Shown piece after piece: positions 11,969 to 13,505 of a stretch of 13,505 nucleotides of DNA; position 1 is the stretch's first letter; the number at the start of each line of letters is the position of its first letter. Both the position numbers and the translations under genes were made by a program. Location of the stretch: the NCBI GenBank assembly GCA_016867095.1, contig VGKK01000023.1:1-13505 (forward strand), read 5' to 3'. The stretch is from Candidatus Omnitrophota bacterium (GTDB lineage: Bacteria; Omnitrophota; Gorgyraeia; Gygaellales; Profunditerraquicolaceae). The notes beneath the pieces were generated by a model. The model saw nothing but the letters and a program-made list of their open reading frames with translations, searched no databases and was not told where the DNA came from.

Positions 11969-12850
11969 GTGCATAAGCTAATCTTAAACTCCTACGCTAA
12001 AGTAAACCTCTACCTCGAAGTCCTTGCCAAACGTAAAGACGGCTACCACAATATAAAGACCGTTTTTGAGAGAATAAACCTTTCTGACAAAATAATCCTT
12101 AAATCCCGCCCCGACAAAAAAATAAAAATAAACTGTAACTTTCCCGGCGTGCCCAAAGGCAGGGCCAATCTTTGCTACCGCAGCGCCAAATTACTGCAAG
12201 AAGAGTTTAAGCCCGGGCAGGGCGCGGAAATTACCATTGAAAAGCGCATTCCGGTGAGCGCGGGTTTAGGGGGCGGTTCAAGCAACGCCGCAACAGTGCT
12301 TTTGGGTTTGAATAAAATCTGGAAATTAGGCCTTTCCCGCGCCAAATTAGCGGTTTTAGCCAAAAAAATCGGCAGCGATGTGCCGTTTTTTCTTTACGAA
12401 TGCCCTTTTGCCAATGGCACCAGCCGGGGAGACCGCGTCCAGCCGGTAGCGCGGCTGAGGGGCGCGCGGCTGTGGCATATCCTGGTTGTACCAGGAATAA
12501 AAGTCTCTACCCCGCTTATATATAGGCAATGGGACAGGCTCGGGAGTTTTGAATTGACAAGGCCGCGGCAGAGTGCTAAAATATTAACTTTAGCAATCAG
12601 AAAAAAAGACTTCGGTTTAATCGGCGAGGCTTTATTTAACAGCCTGGAGCAGGCAAGCGTTAAATTATACCCCCAGATATCCCGGATTAAAGAGGGGTTG
12701 CGGCAGCTGGCAGTAAAATCAATCTTGATGTCCGGAAGCGGTCCGGCAGTCTTTGGGATAGTTTCTTCAAGAAAGGAGGCCGTATCGTTAGGCAGGCAGC
12801 TTAAGCAGAAGTTGGGGTCTTGCCAGGTATTCGTGACGCAGACAACTTAA
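11969..12850 (+). CDS. ispE: 4-diphosphocytidyl-2-C-methyl-D-erythritol kinase
   Basis: The 293-residue GHMP kinase phosphorylates CDP-methylerythritol in the non-mevalonate (MEP) isoprenoid pathway, using ATP in the cytoplasm. Motif 1 is NSYAKVNLYLEV with the substrate-contacting K11, followed by RKDGYHNIKTVF. The ATP-binding glycine loop is PVSAGLGGGSSNAATVLLG (G99-S105). IGSDVPFFL supplies the catalytic aspartate D137, and LMSGSGPAVFGI is GHMP motif 3. The GTG at 11969 is forced: an in-frame TAA is directly upstream and no other start codon comes before the AKVN motif. The lack of a Shine-Dalgarno, with a -10-like hexamer at ideal distance, suggests leaderless initiation. spoVG follows after 76 bases, a pairing also known in Firmicutes. 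Confidence 0.94.
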   Translation: MHKLILNSYAKVNLYLEVLAKRKDGYHNIKTVFERINLSDKIILKSRPDKKIKINCNFPGVPKGRANLCYRSAKLLQEEFKPGQGAEITIEKRIPVSAGLGGGSSNAATVLLGLNKIWKLGLSRAKLAVLAKKIGSDVPFFLYECPFANGTSRGDRVQPVARLRGARLWHILVVPGIKVSTPLIYRQWDRLGSFELTRPRQSAKILTLAIRKKDFGLIGEALFNSLEQASVKLYPQISRIKEGLRQLAVKSILMSGSGPAVFGIVSSRKEAVSLGRQLKQKLGSCQVFVTQTT

Positions 12851-12871
12851 CATCTGTGCCCTTGTGAGCTA

Positions 12872-12913
12872 ACACCCGGCCTTATCTGATCGGCCGGTGT
12901 CCACTTATTGTGG
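12872..12913 (+). promoter_or_regulatory. Two hairpins in the spoVG leader
   Basis: The first stem pairs ACA-CCGGCC (12872-12874, 12876-12881, with C12875 bulged) with GGCCGGTGT (12892-12900) around ten bases. The second pairs CCAC (12901-12904) with GTGG (12910-12913) and touches the Shine-Dalgarno GGAGGAGGT (12912-12920). No U-run follows the first stem, so it is not a standard terminator. It could be a translational control element or an ispE 3' end. Confidence 0.45.
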
Positions 12914-12926
12914 AGGAGGTAGCCTT

Positions 12927-13343
12927 ATGGAGATAACCGAAGTCAGGGTTTTCCTAAAAGATTCGCCGGATAAAAAATTAAAGGCATATGTCACCGTCAC
13001 CTTTGACAATGCCTTTGTGGTAAGGAATATCAAGGTAATTGAGGGCTCAAGCGGCCTGTTTATCGCCATGCCTTCCAGAAAGATAAAACAGCCCTGCCCC
13101 AAGTGCAATTTTAAAAATGAAATACGCTCTAAATACTGCAACCAGTGCGGCGGCCAATTGCCGCTGGCGGTGCAAATTCCGGTCCAGGCGGCCGGCGCCG
13201 GTAACGCCCAGTTAGAGCACAAGGATATTGCCCATCCTATCACGCAGTCCTTCAGGGAATATCTGCAAAAGAGGATTTTAGAGGCATACGAGCAAGAGAA
13301 GGCAAGGGGCCCGAGCGCTTCGGCCTATTCAGAGCTTAGGTAA
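12927..13343 (+). CDS. spoVG: SpoVG-family nucleic-acid-binding regulator with zinc-ribbon insertion
   Basis: The 138-residue protein has the SpoVG core at its N-terminus (MEITEVRVFLKD, KLKAYVTVTFDNAFVVRNIKVIEGSSGLFIAMPSRK) and the conserved DIAHPI motif at residues 100-105, followed by a C-terminal helix. SpoVG proteins bind DNA and RNA and act as global regulators, also in bacteria that do not sporulate. In ordinary SpoVG about ten residues separate MPS from DIAHPI. Here there are about 49, and they include CPKC (C57, C60) and CNQC (C71, C74), a treble-clef/zinc-ribbon-like pair with 10 residues between. An Ala/Val-rich linker joins it back to the core. The ATG at 12927 is chosen for its strong Shine-Dalgarno six bases upstream and its match to the family start; an in-frame ATG at 12897 would add ten unrelated residues. 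Confidence 0.9.
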   Translation: MEITEVRVFLKDSPDKKLKAYVTVTFDNAFVVRNIKVIEGSSGLFIAMPSRKIKQPCPKCNFKNEIRSKYCNQCGGQLPLAVQIPVQAAGAGNAQLEHKDIAHPITQSFREYLQKRILEAYEQEKARGPSASAYSELR

Positions 13344-13482
13344 ACCCCGTTACACCCTATTCTAAAGAATGGGGCATTCTTGATAATTTAATTTTAATTC
13401 TCCTGTCATCCCCGCTTTGAAAAGCGGGTCCCGTTAAAAAGAAACTTTGTAACGGGACGGGGTTTTCTGGGTGTAACGGGGT
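13344..13482. repeat. Multi-stem foldback element after spoVG
   Basis: A perfect 14-bp outer stem (13344-13357 ACCCCGTTACACCC with 13469-13482) begins on the base after the spoVG stop. Inside are three hairpins: ATTCT/AGAAT at 13359-13370, CCCGCTTT/AAAGCGGG at 13411-13428, and TCCCGTTA/TAACGGGA at 13429-13457. The shape is a cloverleaf-like foldback about 139 bp long, MITE-like in size. No gene is seen from here to the window end. Confidence 0.75.
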
Positions 13483-13505
13483 AAATAATCTTGGGATGTC
13501 GTCTT

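Noticed and set aside
12872..12900. Intrinsic terminator after ispE
   Set aside because: The stem is good, but it is followed by CCACTTATTGTGG and the spoVG Shine-Dalgarno rather than a U-run, so I list it as a leader hairpin instead.

Overview
The window looks like chromosomal DNA of an uncultivated, anaerobic, diderm bacterium. My best guess is Omnitrophota (candidate phylum OP3), but this rests on remembered gene style, not a search. A GT9 heptosyltransferase-type enzyme and a SurA/PpiD-type chaperone imply an outer membrane. A four-subunit pyruvate:ferredoxin oxidoreductase and small ferredoxins imply anaerobic carbon metabolism. The other genes (hisG, split transketolase, ispE, spoVG) are housekeeping. 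No tRNA, rRNA, CRISPR array, phage gene or transposase is visible.

Layout on the + strand unless stated: the 3' part of a GT9 glycosyltransferase (1-972); an 800-base gene-free stretch of nested foldback repeats (973-1774); a small GYD-domain protein (1775-2053); the por operon in order gamma, delta, alpha, beta (2100-5248), starting from a near-consensus promoter 10 bases upstream of its start codon and interrupted by about 250 bases of hairpins between gamma and delta; a ferritin-like protein and a ferredoxin (5273-5953); a convergent membrane-anchored SurA/PpiD-type protein (7370-5958, minus); hisG with its own consensus promoter (7738-8622); a 33-residue basic protein resembling the AURKAIP1/COX24 (mS38) family (8732-8833); a secreted eight-TPR protein (8873-9841); the two halves of a split transketolase (9844-10665 and 10840-11766); ispE (11969-12850); and spoVG (12927-13343).

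Por, the ferredoxin and the ferritin-like protein form a plausible module in which pyruvate oxidation loads ferredoxin and the ferritin-like protein handles iron or peroxide. Transketolase and IspE draw on the same triose and pentose phosphate pool, IspE being a step of the MEP isoprenoid pathway. The ispE-spoVG pairing resembles gene order known in Firmicutes.

The most unusual content is between the genes. Four gaps carry foldbacks whose arms are built from short degenerate words repeated in register: 8-mers at 7409-7541 and 7-mers at 8621-8712, 10668-10828 and 11778-11944. A one-armed 8-mer array lies at 1392-1447. Each locus uses a different word but the same architecture. Other gaps carry conventional hairpins, some spanning stop codons (2640-2674, 5235-5255). 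The SpoVG protein carries a four-cysteine zinc-ribbon-like insertion in its core. Three genes (porC, the SurA/PpiD-type gene and ispE) have a -10-like hexamer only 6 to 9 bases before the start codon and no Shine-Dalgarno sequence, which suggests leaderless mRNAs beside genes with very strong Shine-Dalgarno sites.
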